From Solenopsis invicta (Eukaryota; Arthropoda; Insecta; Hymenoptera; Formicidae), in contig NC_052665.1 of NCBI RefSeq assembly GCF_016802725.1, positions 24,873,501 through 24,937,500 of the forward strand: a stretch of DNA of 64,000 nucleotides, given 5' to 3'. The position numbers and the translations under genes were made by a program. Positions 52,540 through 62,764 of the stretch are shown piece after piece; position 1 is the first letter of the stretch; each line of letters begins with the position of its first letter. Under the pieces are notes generated by a model. It made no database searches, was not told the DNA's origin, and saw only the letters and a program-made list of their open reading frames with translations.

Positions 52540-53075
52540 TTTTCAATAGAAATGGCAATAACATAATTTTTTTTTGATAGTATGATTCTGTAGCTTTAAA
52601 ACGCCGTATTATAAAGTTCTTAAAAGTTTTTTGTTGCAAAGATATAATTTTTTTTTAATTGGATTTTTAGACACCCAAAAATACCTCATATTCTCTTTGT
52701 TATATAATTATACTTTTTAAAAAGAATGACAATATCATAAATTTTTTAAAAGTATGACTCTTTAGCTTTAAAATGCCGTATTTGAAAGTTCTTAAAAGTT
52801 TTTTGTTGTGGAAATATAATTTAAAAAAAAAAGTGGATTTTTGAACAATTTCTAATTTTGGCTTAATGGTTTTTCTTTTACAACTTAACAACAAATCATT
52901 TTTCGGCATAGCCAATTATGCAGTCATATTTCTGAGATTCTGAACTTTCATGTGAAAAAAGTTTGTTGAAAAATGTTGATTAGAACCAAAGTTATAACTT
53001 CTCAAAGTTAAAAAAGTCTCCCAGACCCGAAAATGTGTTTACGTATTTTACGGGATCGATGTATTTAAAGGTTAA
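52540..53075 (-). repeat. Half copy of the piggyBac-like repeat found at 61775-62760
   Basis: Read on the minus strand from 53075 it begins TTAACCTTTAAATACATCGA and passes CGTAAAATACGTAAACACAT and GGGTCTGGGAGACTTTTTTA. This matches, block for block, TTAACCCTTAAACACACCGA and following at 61771. It includes two tandem units of about 165 bp containing CTTTAAAACGCCGTATT. The left end is cut by another repeat edge reading ACACCCTGTATTTTTCAATA. Confidence 0.8.
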
Positions 53076-54049
53076 CTTGTAATATTACTTATGCCAGTTT
53101 TAAAACTATGTTTCAATTAAAAACGATAAATAATCAACGCATAGTTTGCGTCATTTGTAAAAATTGTAAAAATTTTACACAAAAAATGTTTATTAGGCGA
53201 AATCCGCCCAAATGTCTCAAAATTGTCGTTCTTTTTAATTAATTTAATTATAAATATTATATTCTCCGTTATTATAGTACAATAATATCAATATAATAAA
53301 AGGTGAACACAAAAACAAAGACGTAAAATATTAATTAAAATTTATTAACAGGTGTTAGTTAAATAATTAAAAACTCTTCCAGTAGTATCAACTTCATGTC
53401 AATTTAAAAATTTAATAACTTGCGGTTGGAAACACCTGTACAAACCACATTGTTAATCTAATGGCAAGATACAAATAATGACACGAGGAGGACAGTAGTT
53501 TTCTAACTACTACTTTTACTCGAAGAGTTTTATTCATAGATTTTGTTTCAAGTATTATATCAAAATTTATTGTATAAATTATGTACGCTTGTAAGGTAAC
53601 TCCCAATTATGTTTTTAATATTCTTGATAAAAAGTGCGGTAAAACAGCAATGTCGTTGTCGAAATAGTTGAAAAAGTTTAGAATGTATTAATTTATTTTA
53701 AATCAATTGAAAGACCAAGTAAGATTGAAACTAATATCGTTCTAGAGGTTCAGTTAATAAATCTTAAATTAATTTGTTACATCTTTGTTTTTGTATTCGT
53801 CGCTTTCTATTATACTGATATAACTTAATTATGTTATTTATACTATCAGTCTTCATTTCGCTTATTATTGTTCATAATAATTTGTATAATAAATTTTTTA
53901 AACAAATTACAACTTATGTATAATGTTTTGCGTTATAGGTTAATGAGTTAATATATGATTATATTAAAGAAGAAATACTACCTATTTTCACAATTAAAAA
54001 AAAATTTTAAAATCTGCTCTGTCACATAGTTTTATACCATCTTGTCTAG
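53076..54049. other. AT-rich sequence, nothing recognised
   Basis: Short frames on both strands with no domain. No repeat partner noticed. Confidence 0.4.
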
Positions 54050-54171
54050 AAATAACATTGAATCATTTAAAGAATAAAAAGAAGCAAATGCTAAATAAAC
54101 TACAGGCAAAATTAAATCAAATTGCTGAAGATGACCGGAGTGGGACTAAAATGTTTATATATAATAATTGA
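54050..54171 (+). CDS. Candidate terminal exon, unidentified coiled-coil-like peptide
   Basis: After ACCATCTTGTCTAG, a fair splice acceptor, the frame ITLNHLKNKKKQMLNKLQAK continues LNQIAEDDRSGTKMFIYNN to TGA. The leucine spacing and charge fit a short coiled coil. It is too short to identify and could be chance. If real it would belong to a plus-strand gene lying head to head with golgin-97. Confidence 0.2.
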
Positions 54172-54360
54172 AGAATTTGAATAAAAGAAAATTGTTGCAC
54201 ATCATTTACCGCGCTTGTACTCTCATTAGACTTATAAAGTTTGAAATAACCAATATTCATTAATACGCGGAATTAGCTCGCGGCTAGATTAACGGAATAA
54301 GTTCGAAGCGGGAGAGAGAAAATAAATCAATACGCGGTATTGAGAGATGACTGACGAGAC
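54172..54360. other. Mixed spacer
   Basis: It contains TACGCGGAATTAGCTCGCGG and a later TACGCGGTATTGAG, suggesting a small direct repeat. It adjoins the candidate LTR and could be internal sequence of the same element. Confidence 0.3.
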
Positions 54361-55325
54361 TGTAACATTTATTTCTAATGCAACGTGCTAATACAACATA
54401 TATATTTTCAAGCCGGAGTGTGAACAGTGCGTCCATGGGTTACAAGAATATAATAAAAAAAGAAGAGACAAAGACGGGGCAGAAATGTAATTCGCTACAA
54501 TCTAAATCTTCGGACGGACAACGATATTAAGAAACGAATACGGTGTGCTATTTACAGTGTATTTATAGGCGGCTTTGACCACAAAGTTGCGAGGGAATCT
54601 CGCGGTTTTCGGAATTGGTGTCGGTTTTCCAAATATTCCGGCTAGCCGAGTTTCTGAGCGCAGTCGTGTTTATATTCGGCGGGGCGCTATGTACGGCGTG
54701 TTGACGGCACAAATACGCGGGCTAAACCGTTGCGTTCGTACGCCGAATCAATTGTTTCTGGGACGCGTCTGGCTGGCGCGGAGTCGCCGGATTTTGCCAG
54801 AAACATCCGGAGATACCAAGGCGGCAAAAGACCTTTACTGCATTGGTCTCCGGGGTGACTATGAGAAAAAGAGAAATGCGCTCTCTTGAGCTTCGGCTCG
54901 TCAAGTACCCCAACAGCGGCAAAGAACTTTTACCGCTTATTCTCGTCAAAGAGAAGTGGATCAGGATCGAGAACGGTAAATGGATACTCAGCGTGCGAGC
55001 GGAAGCCTTTTATACTCCCTGGCTCGCGCGCTCAGCCGTTTTCGCGTGATCTCGTTTTCTTTAGAGATTTCATCTCGGAATTCCCTTCATGGCCGCTACA
55101 GGCGCACTTTCGCGGGGATTTCTTTTTGTGAATAGCCGGTGATGCACGTGCGCACAGACTTCTATCGCGCACGGGTCTGCCTCGTGCTAACAGTTGCCTT
55201 CGGCCGTTAGCGGTGTTATCGTCGTGGAAACGTTAGGCGCAAGCGCGCTTTCTGTTGTTTAAAGTCAAACAACGGTCTCCGGCTGGTGTTCGCCGGGAAT
55301 AATATGATATGCATGCATTGTTACA
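54361..55325 (-). repeat. Candidate long LTR on the minus strand
   Basis: On the minus strand the segment starts TGTAACAATGCATGC and ends GAAATAAATGTTACA, so the ends are TGTAACA/TGTTACA with TG...CA termini. It has AATAAA close to the 3' end and a TATA box in GAGTATAAAAGGCTTCCG (about 55020-55003), with a second TATAAATA near 54570. It is GC-rich against AT-rich flanks. No matching 5-bp target duplication is visible (flanks GAGAC and AGTTC), so it is not a clean solo LTR. It may be one end of a rearranged element. No coding region was found. Confidence 0.45.
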
Positions 55326-55904
55326 AGTTCAGTTTTTGACAATTTCGAAAGTCTAGCATTTTTATTTTTCAAGATGATTATGTTCATATTGCAGCGGATA
55401 TTTGGAGCAACATTCCAAAAAAATTATATAAGCATAAGACAAGGAGCAAATTGCTGAGGGCATTTGGTGTACAGATTATTGGGCATTATTGGGCATTACT
55501 TAAGAATTAATAGGCATTGGTGGGTATTAGCAAATATTATTTTGTGTTATTGGGTGGACGTTGGTAAATATTATTATGTATTATTGAGTTTTATTAGATA
55601 TTAATTAATATTGTCATCATTTAAAAAAAAATTAAATACAAATTTCAGTTTATGATACTTTCCCTTTATTTCATTATGTCGTGCATCAAATATCGACTGA
55701 AAAATCGACTGAAAAATCGACTGCAATACCGACTGAACATGCCGAGTCCTAACCTAAATTGCGCTCTTCGTAATCATGTTTTTAACTGTCTTCTCGGTCG
55801 CCTGTTATGGTTAGATTACATTCTGTTACATGAATATAGAATTTACATTCAGACTATTATAGAGTCCATTTGGGGTGCGGACTCTATAATTCTTGTCGTG
55901 TGTG
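55326..55904. other. Low-complexity sequence with short tandem repeats
   Basis: TTATTGGGCA-type repeats occur at 55470-55570 and three to four CGACTGAAAAAT units at 55690-55735. No gene seen. Confidence 0.5.
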
Positions 55905-55975
55905 GACGTGTTTGTCCGTTACAAAAATTTGTGCAGGATTGCTGATGCAATCATCAGACTTTACGTATTACTAGA
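55905..55975 (+). repeat. Single arm of the foldback family at 47518-47757
   Basis: GTGGACGTGTTTGTCCGTTA then GATTGCTGATGCAATCAT match the arm of the 47.5-kb foldback in order and orientation, with small gaps. Confidence 0.75.
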
Positions 55976-56224
55976 TTTTTTATTTCAATTTTATACTTTT
56001 GATTCCCCTATTATTTGAATACTAGTCGCATAGAAAAGTTCGTATTTTCAGAACATTAGAAAGAGCTTGCAGTGTTAAATGTTAACTGCAATTTATGGTT
56101 TTATTTTCTAACTTAAAATGTAATCTCACATATTTCTTCATAATTTTATGCAGTTATACTTTTTTATCGCGTATCGCTTATCTATTAAAATTCGATCTTC
56201 ATTCAATAGTAAATGTTAATGTTA
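55976..56224. other. AT-rich spacer
   Basis: No gene or paired repeat recognised before the 3' end of the next LINE. Confidence 0.4.
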
Positions 56225-56505
56225 ATATATATTTATTGATCCCCTTAGGGCTACAATCTTTCAAATGCGATACAACCCTTAACCTATGCTTAAACGCTAC
56301 CTTAAGACTATCTTAACCTATCTTAAACCTAAAGCGCCCGCCACACACACACACACGCCCAGGACCTCCGCTTCCGTCGCAAGCCAACTGTGCCATCTTG
56401 CCTTCCTTTCTTTTTACATTCTATAACAGCATTCTCAGGCTTCCCATTCATTCCCACTTTCATCCCTTACACACATCCATACTTCCGCCCCCTACACACT
56501 CCCTC

Positions 56506-58896
56506 TCATCCCTCCCCCTCCTTCGCTCCCTCTCGTTCCTTTCCCCCCTCCCCATATCTCCTGTCCGACCCCTCTTCCCTCCCTCCCGCCCCGTCCCTCT
56601 CCCTCTCCAACTCTCTCATCCATTTCTCTCCCTCTCCCTTCTCCCCCAGAATCCAACTAAATACCTCTTGCCAACTCTCCCCTCCCCTCTCCCTCCAGCT
56701 TCTGCATTCCTCCCACACATGCTCCCATAATTCTATCCCTCCTCCACACAGCCTGCATCCCTTCTCCTCCTCCCCTCCCCAATACATCCTTTCTCTTATC
56801 TCGTTCCCTAATCTGAACCTCGCTACCCTCCTCCATCTACTCTCTCCCCAGCCCTTCTTCAGGTATTCCGGCAGGCCTTTGCCCTTTACCTCCCCATACC
56901 ACCTATTGTACCTGGAGCTTCTTATTCTCTCCCACCTCTCCCTCTCCTGCATCTCTCTCTCCTTCCTCTCGACTTCCTCCCACACCCCTTCCCCCTCCTC
57001 CTCCCATCCTCCCGCTCTTCCCGCCCCCACTCCTCTTTCCTGAAAGAACTCTCTTCTCTCCTCTTCCCATTTTGACCAAACCCTCTGCTTTTCTGCTCTC
57101 CCTCTTATCTCCATCAAGCACCTCCTTGCCAAGTCGCCTCCCCTCCCTTCCTCTAACCTTTTCTCAAAACCCCACGCAATCCTCGCTGCCCTGCTCCTCA
57201 TCATCTCCCTCTGTAGCTCCTCTCTCACCAAATAACCCGGCGTCCTCCCCTCCACCCCTAACACCCATCTCAAGAATCTCTCGTGCACCCTCTCTATTCC
57301 TTCTCTCTCTTTCCACCCCCACACCTCTGCTCCATAACCCATCACTGTCCATACCAACCTATCAAACAACCATACCCTCCTGCCCCAATCTTTACCAAAT
57401 CTTCTCTTCCCAATCCCCCATACCTGTCCCATCGCGCTTGCTGCCTTTCTTATCCTTTCTCTTAAATGTGCTTCCTGCCCCCCGTTCGTCTGGAACCTGT
57501 ATCCCAGATAATCAAACTCCTTCACTTCCTCTAACCCTCTTCCCTTCCATCTCCATCTCACTCTCTTCCATCTCCCTCCCTCTTTCCTAAATCTCATCAC
57601 CTTCGTTTTTCCCGCGTTCACCTCCAGCCCCTTCCTGTCCATATAGCACTCTAACCTCTCTATCATACTCCTCATTTCTCCTTCCTCCTCCGCCAACAGG
57701 ACGATATCGTCCGCGTACGATAAGGAGTATATCCTCTCTTCTCCCAATACTACCCCTCCCCATCTCACCTTCCTCATCTCTTCCTCCAAGTCCGCCAACA
57801 CTAGGTTGAACAGCATAGGACTGAGTGGACAACCCTGCCTCACCCCCCTCGCTGTCCAAAAACTTCCCCCTTCTTCGTCCCCCACCCTCACCCTACACCT
57901 TGTTTCCCTTAGTAACTCCTCCACTCTCTCCACCAGTCCCGCCCTCACTCCTCTCCCCTTCATTGCCCCTATGACCGTTTCCCTGTTTACGGAGTCGAAT
58001 GCCGCCTTCAGGTCCACGAACAGAGCCACTAACCTATCCTTTTTCCCCAGTTGCCTGTTTATGAGAAAGTTCAGGACATATATATTGTCCACAGTCCCTT
58101 TTCCCTTCCTAAACCCTACCTGCCCCTTCTGAAGCATCTCCCCCTCTTCTGTTTCCACTTCCAACCTCCCCGCTAATACCGCCGCGTATATCTTATATAA
58201 CGTCGGCATTAGTGTCACCCCTCTATACTCATTTACCCTTTCCCCTTCCCCCCTCTTAACTATAGGGACTATTACCCCTTCTTTCCACACCTCCGGCCAC
58301 CCCTCCCCCCTCCACACCCTATTGCACGTCCCCCATACCCAGTCTATTACCCTCTCCCCCCCGTACCTCCATACCTCATTGGGTATCCTGTCCATTCCCA
58401 CCGCCTTCCAATCCTTCAGTTTTCCAATCACTCTCACTATTTCCTCCCTTCCTATGTCTTCTTCCCCTTCCGACCTGATCCCTCCCCCCCTTCCCAACAC
58501 CACCCTTCCTTCCACCCCTCCCAATAACTCCCTGAAATACTCCTCCCATTCTGCCATCTCTATATCCTTGCTCACCTGCTTCCTCCTCTTCCTTTCTCTC
58601 CTCACCACTTCCCAGACTTGCCCTTCCCTTTTCGCTTCCTCCACCACCCTTTCCCATCTCCTATTTTCCTCTGCCTTCTTCCTCTCACATAGTTCCTTGT
58701 ACACTTTCTTCTTACCCCTATATTCCTCCCCACCTCCTCCTCTCCTTCTCCAGTCTCTCAACTCTCTCCTGACCTCTCTCTTCGCAGTCCTGCATTCCTC
58801 GTCCCACCACCCCTCCTTTCTCTCTCTTTCCTTCTCTCTCACCGTCTCCTCCACCTCCCTCAGCGCCTCCCTCACTTTGCTCCCCACCGCCTCCAA
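56506..58896 (-). CDS. LINE E5 reverse transcriptase with C-terminal zinc finger
   Basis: An unbroken 796-codon frame, the longest in the window. An N-terminal basic linker (EGWWDEECRTAKREVRRELR) leads to the fingers (KLKDWKAVGMDRIPNEVWRY, VNEYRGVTLMPTLYKIYA). The palm follows: LFVDLKAAFDSVNRETV (motif A, about residue 295), RGVRQGCPLSPMLFNLVLAD (motif B, about 355) and YSLSYADDIVLLAEEEGEM (motif C, about 400), then GLEVNAGKTKVMRF and FDYLGYRFQTNGGQ. Near residue 705 CRLCGGGIELWEHVWEEC is a C-x2-C-x7-H-x4-C finger, typical of LINE C-termini. The enzyme copies element RNA at a nicked target. Endonuclease sequence lies upstream in another frame, so this ATG is probably not the native start of ORF2. 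The catalytic core looks intact. The tail is unusually rich in E, R and G because of base bias. Confidence 0.85.
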   Translation of the reverse strand: MEAVGSKVREALREVEETVREKERERKEGWWDEECRTAKREVRRELRDWRRRGGGGEEYRGKKKVYKELCERKKAEENRRWERVVEEAKREGQVWEVVRRERKRRKQVSKDIEMAEWEEYFRELLGGVEGRVVLGRGGGIRSEGEEDIGREEIVRVIGKLKDWKAVGMDRIPNEVWRYGGERVIDWVWGTCNRVWRGEGWPEVWKEGVIVPIVKRGEGERVNEYRGVTLMPTLYKIYAAVLAGRLEVETEEGEMLQKGQVGFRKGKGTVDNIYVLNFLINRQLGKKDRLVALFVDLKAAFDSVNRETVIGAMKGRGVRAGLVERVEELLRETRCRVRVGDEEGGSFWTARGVRQGCPLSPMLFNLVLADLEEEMRKVRWGGVVLGEERIYSLSYADDIVLLAEEEGEMRSMIERLECYMDRKGLEVNAGKTKVMRFRKEGGRWKRVRWRWKGRGLEEVKEFDYLGYRFQTNGGQEAHLRERIRKAASAMGQVWGIGKRRFGKDWGRRVWLFDRLVWTVMGYGAEVWGWKEREGIERVHERFLRWVLGVEGRTPGYLVREELQREMMRSRAARIAWGFEKRLEEGRGGDLARRCLMEIRGRAEKQRVWSKWEEERREFFQERGVGAGRAGGWEEEGEGVWEEVERKEREMQERERWERIRSSRYNRWYGEVKGKGLPEYLKKGWGESRWRRVARFRLGNEIRERMYWGGEEEKGCRLCGGGIELWEHVWEECRSWRERGGESWQEVFSWILGEKGEGEKWMRELERERDGAGGREEGSDRRYGEGGKEREGAKEGEG

Positions 58897-59013
58897 ATCC
58901 TCCTCAATTCCCCCCCTCCCCTCTCCACCTCCCCTAACCTTTCTTTAAACCTCTCTCTCCCCTCCTCGTTCCATACCCCCCTACTAATTCTATTCCTCTT
59001 CCCCCTACCCTTC

Positions 59014-59848
59014 CTTTACCCCCTTTTCTCTTCCTTCAACCATACTACCAATGGCTGGTGATCTGATTCTACGTCGTCTCCCACCTCCATCCTACTAATT
59101 TCTTCTTTATCCTCCTCCCTCACCATCACATAGTCGATCACCGTCTCTCCTCTTCCCCCCGCGTATGTCCACTCCCCTCCCTCGTCTCCCTTTATCCCTC
59201 CGTTCAGGATAATCCAGCCCCTTTCCTCTATAAAATCTACCAGCTTCTTCCCTTCCCCATTTATTTTCTTATCCTTCGATCGCCTGCTTCCTTCCTCCCT
59301 GTCTTCTCCCTCCAGCCCTACCCCTCCCCCTCTCTCCCCTGTCCTTGCATTGAAATCCCCACTAATTATTACCCTCGTATCCTGACCTCTTTCTTCCATC
59401 CACTCCTTCAATTCCTCCAGCTTTCCCTCCATGTCTCCGTTCACATACACCCCCACCACCCTCCATCTCGTCTTTCCACACTTCATCTCACCTACTACGA
59501 TCCCCTTCCTCTCTTCTCCCCTTTCCTCCCCCCCTCCTACCACCAACTCCTTCCTGACCCCCATCAGCATTCCCCCCGTCGCCCTCCCCTTTTTTTTCTT
59601 CTTCTCGCCTCTTGCCACTTCCACACATACCCCTTCGGCAGCTTACCCTTCACCCACCCCTGCGCCTTTCTCTCTACCCACATCTCCATCAACACTATGA
59701 CATCCCACCTCTCCAAGCCTCTCCAAAATTCCTCGTCCTTTCTCCGCAGCCCTGCCACGTTCCAAAACGCCATTTTCACCCCCTTGCTATCTCCCTCTCC
59801 CTGCTGCGCTCCCCCCTCCCCCAGCCTCTCGCCCTCTGCCTTTCTCAT
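59014..59848 (-). pseudogene. LINE E5 endonuclease (ORF2 N-terminus), frameshifted
   Basis: MAFWNVAGLRRKDEEFWRGL, with VIVLMEMWVE (catalytic glutamate; usual ETW), lies at 59564-59848. After a one-base shift at the A8 run near 59590 the frame continues GRATGGMLMGVRKELV, WRVVGVYVNGDMEGKLEELK, RVIISGDFNARTGERGG, ETVIDYVMVREED and ESDHQPLVVWL (aspartate-histidine pair) to a TAA at 59014. The frame stays open beyond that TAA for about 40 codons before a G-run shift leads into the RT frame. So one homopolymer indel, one stop and one more G-run indel separate this from a continuous ORF2. It nicks target DNA. Confidence 0.8.
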
Positions 59849-59877
59849 CCCTCTCCTAGGTCCTCCCCCCTTCTCCT

Positions 59878-60943
59878 CTACTTGACCCTCTCCTTTCCTT
59901 CCCCCGATCCTCCTATCTTTCCCTCGTTACCTCCCCACTTTCTTCCCGTCCTATCCTTCAACCCCCCTTCTTCCTCATCCCAGAACGACCATACCCCGTT
60001 AACCGTCATTCTGTTATCTCCCGCCCATACTCTGGCCCCTCTCCTTTCCTCCTCCCTCGCCATCTCCCTGATCCTCCACCTCACTTGCCTTTCCTTCCAC
60101 GTCAGGTCGTCCTCTATCCACACCTTGTCTCCCCTCAGTCCGCCTTTCTTTTTCATTACCTCCCTTTTCTCGCCTTCTGTCCTAAAACTCACTACCGCAA
60201 ACCCCCCCTGCTCCTCTCGCCCGGTTTTCACCTCCTTCACTTCCTCCACCTTAACCTCCGCCCCCACTCGCTTTAGTATCTCCTCTACTTTACATTTCAC
60301 GTCCTTCCCCTCTGCTTTGTATCCCTTTATCACCACTCTCCTCTTTCTTTCCTTCCTATCCCTCTCTTCCCACATCTCCTCCATCTTCCTTACTCTCTTT
60401 TCTAGCCCTCCATCTCCCCCTCCTCCCTCGCCTCCTCCTCTTCCGCCCTCCTCCAATTTCCCTACCCTCCGCTCTAGATCTCCCACTCCTTTCCCTCCCA
60501 CTCCTAACCTCATGCCTTCTTCCAATTTCGTCTCTAAGTCTCCTACTCTTTTCTCCATCTTCTCCCTCTCTCTCCTCCACTCCACCTCTCTCCTTTTCGC
60601 CTCCTCTAGCTCCCCCATAATCAGTTTCATTCTCTCCTCCATCCTCTCCTCTAGCCTCTCCTCCCATCTCTCCCATCATCTCCTCCATCCATCTCTTCAT
60701 TGCCCCCATCATCTCCGACTGTCCCCCGTCCCCCTCCCGCACCGGCGATCTCGACGTCTTTTTACTCCTCTGAAAAGCGTCCCCTACCTCCCTCCCGTCC
60801 TCCCCCTCCCCTCCTATCTCTATGTCTCTTTTCTTCTTCCACATCTCCAACCCCCCTACCGTACTCCCGCTGCGTCCTCTCCCTCCACCTTTCAACAACA
60901 TCCCCTTTCCTGTCGCCACGTCTTCCTTCACTCCTTTCTCCAT
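59878..60943 (-). pseudogene. LINE E5 ORF1 (coiled coil plus RNA-binding domain), one frameshift
   Basis: It starts MEKGVKEDVATGKGMLLKGG at 60943. After a single frameshift near 60680 the frame 59878-60642 encodes a long coiled coil (MEERMKLIMGELEEAKRREV, EKRVGDLETKLEEGM, EKRVRKMEEMWEERDRKERK), then RRVVIKGYKAEGKDVKCKVE and EEQGGFAVVSFRTEGEKREV, which look like an RRM-type fold. A basic C-terminal domain (LTWKERQVRWRIREMAREEE) follows. This is the layout of L1-like and related ORF1 proteins, which trimerise and bind element RNA. Confidence 0.75.
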
Positions 60944-60985
60944 TTTCCCTTCCCTCCTCCCTCTTCGTTCCAGTGATGAGCCTAA

Positions 60986-61770
60986 TAGTTAATTATCTCC
61001 GTAGCTATTCGTGATGATTACACAATTTGTCTGTGCTTGCAGCCCGATTATCTGATACTTTAGGTAATATAATATAAATTATTTTGCAGAAAAAACAAAA
61101 ATTAAAATAAAAAATAAAAATAAAAATAAACTGATAAACTATCTTCTCATTTGTTATTATTACTTATTACTTATTATTGCGATTTGCTTGTGTAACGGTC
61201 TGTTCAATGTTCCGACTCTTTTACCGCTTTCCGCTCTCTTCCTTCTCAAGTCGCCTCTCTCTCTCTACTGCCTACTCTCTGGCCGTGGCCGTGCGCGCGC
61301 GCGCCTCTCCGTCCGTGCCACACCGTTCGCTTGCTCTCTCGCCTCTTTTGCCTCTGTGCCCCGCGCTCGCGCACTCCTTTCCCCCTTCCCCTCCCTCCTC
61401 TCCTCTTCACTATTCTCTCTACCACTCCTAACCTCACTCTTGCTGTTCTCTCGCTCTACACTCTCTCTCTCTCTCATTCACTCCACCCGATCTCTCTCCC
61501 CTCACTCACTCCACCTTTCTGTCCTTCTCACTTTCCTTCCACGCACTCCGCTCTCTCCTTCCACTCCCCGCATACACTCCACGCCTGTAAACCCAAAACC
61601 TTCTAATCGCACTCTACTACTCTCGCTCGCTCCGGAAACGGAAGTCCCAATAGTAAATAAATTTTTTTCTTAATTCTTGTTTATAAATTTTCTTCTAATA
61701 TCACTTATCAATTGTCATACAAAGCAATCAAGGAAACCGCTTATTGTTAAAATTATTTTTACCAATACAT
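60986..61770. other. Polypyrimidine GC-rich tract, possible leader or LTR remnant
   Basis: 61190-61660 is C/T-rich on the plus strand, with CGCGCGCGCG at 61293-61302 and CTCTCTCTCT runs. It shares the strand bias of LINE E5 but is separated from it by 200 bp of AT-rich sequence with a poly-A-like tract (61087-61130). The open frames across it (up to 161 codons) are rich in S, L, P and are bias products. Its origin is unclear. Confidence 0.4.
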
Positions 61771-61774
61771 TTAA

Positions 61775-62760
61775 CCCTTAAACACACCGATCCTGTAAAA
61801 TACGGAAACATATTTTTGGGTCTGGGAGATTTTTTCAACTTTAAGAAACTATAATTTTAGTGACAATCAATATTTCTCTACGATTTTTTTTTAAACAAAA
61901 GTTCAAAATCTCAGGAGTGTGACTGCACAATCGGCATTGCCAAAAAATAATTTATTGTAAAGTTATAAAAGAAAAACCATTAAATAAAAATGAGAAATTG
62001 GTAAAAAATCCACTTTTCCTTCAAAAAAATCATATCTTTGCAACAAAAAAAACGTTTAAAGACTTTCAAATACGATGTTTTAAAGTTAAAGAGTCACACT
62101 TTCAAAATAAAATTTGGCAAAGTCATTCCTTTTAAAAAGTATAATTATGTAACATAGAGAATATTTTTGAGAGGTATTTTTGGGCATCTAAAAATCCACT
62201 TTTTTTAAAAAAATCATATCTCTGCAGCATAAAACTTTGAAGAACTTTACAATACGGCGTTTTAAAGCTAAAGATTCATACTTTTAAAAGAAAAAAATTA
62301 TATCATTGTCATTTCAATTAAAAAATGTAACTTATGTAACAAGGCAAATATAAGGTATTTTCGATTAAATTGTGTCTAAAATTGAAAATTAATGTGTTTC
62401 ATGATATATTTCGGAAAAACTCTTTTTTCTACAGCATTTTATAGTATTTCAACTTTAAACAGAGTATATGCGAGTAACATCCGCAAATCGACCTGTTCAA
62501 ACGTATTTTGTCCAGCTATGTAAAATACTCACAAAAAGTTTCACTTACACACTATATGGGTCGCATTGACCCTAACAAAACTTTGCTGCCGTGCCGTTCA
62601 AATTCTAGTTGAACAAAAAAGTTGATCAACCATATCAATCAAAAGAGATTTCAAACTTTTTTTACGTCTTGGTCCAAACTTCCTATTTCAGTCCGTCTTC
62701 ACATAGCAAACGTTCAAAACTTCATATGGGGTCTCTCAGACCCACTTATGTGTTTAAGGG
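61775..62760 (+). mobile_element. piggyBac-like non-autonomous element, complete, 986 bp
   Basis: TTAA (61771-61774) then CCCTTAAACACA at the left, and TGTGTTTAAGGG then TTAA (62761-62764) at the right. These are perfect 12-bp terminal inverted repeats flanked by TTAA, the exact target of piggyBac transposases. Subterminal GGGTCTGGGAG and its inverted-like CTCTCAGACCC mirror each other. The interior holds tandem units with GTTTTAAAG and CTTTTAAAA-type blocks and no transposase. An inverted half copy is at 52540-53075. Confidence 0.9.
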
Positions 62761-62764
62761 TTAA

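Larger units (their letters stand above)
56225..60985 (-). mobile_element. LINE E5, different family, near full length, strongly purine-rich
   Basis: About 4.7 kb on the minus strand: ORF1 (60943-59878), endonuclease (59848-59014), RT (58896-56506), a 3' UTR and an AATAAA-containing tail near 56250. The coding strand is mostly G and A for over 4 kb, so the plus strand reads as C/T. Lesions are few and mostly in A or G homopolymers, which suggests a recent insertion or sequence errors. The motifs differ from E1-E4 (GVRQGCPLSP and YADDIVLLA instead of PQGSVLGP and YADDLQIY). The clade is not settled by eye. Confidence 0.85.

Noticed and set aside
56390..57043. A 217-codon plus-strand frame and similar ones at 57072-57590 and 58322-58948
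   Set aside because: Shadows of the intact minus-strand RT of LINE E5, with the same composition-driven S/P-rich product.
59612..60976. A 454-codon plus-strand open frame rich in S, P, L and F
   Set aside because: It is the reverse strand of LINE E5 ORF1 and endonuclease. Its length follows from the C/T bias and it has no domain.
61188..61673. A 161-codon S/L/P-rich frame in the polypyrimidine tract
   Set aside because: Composition artefact. No start context or recognisable feature.
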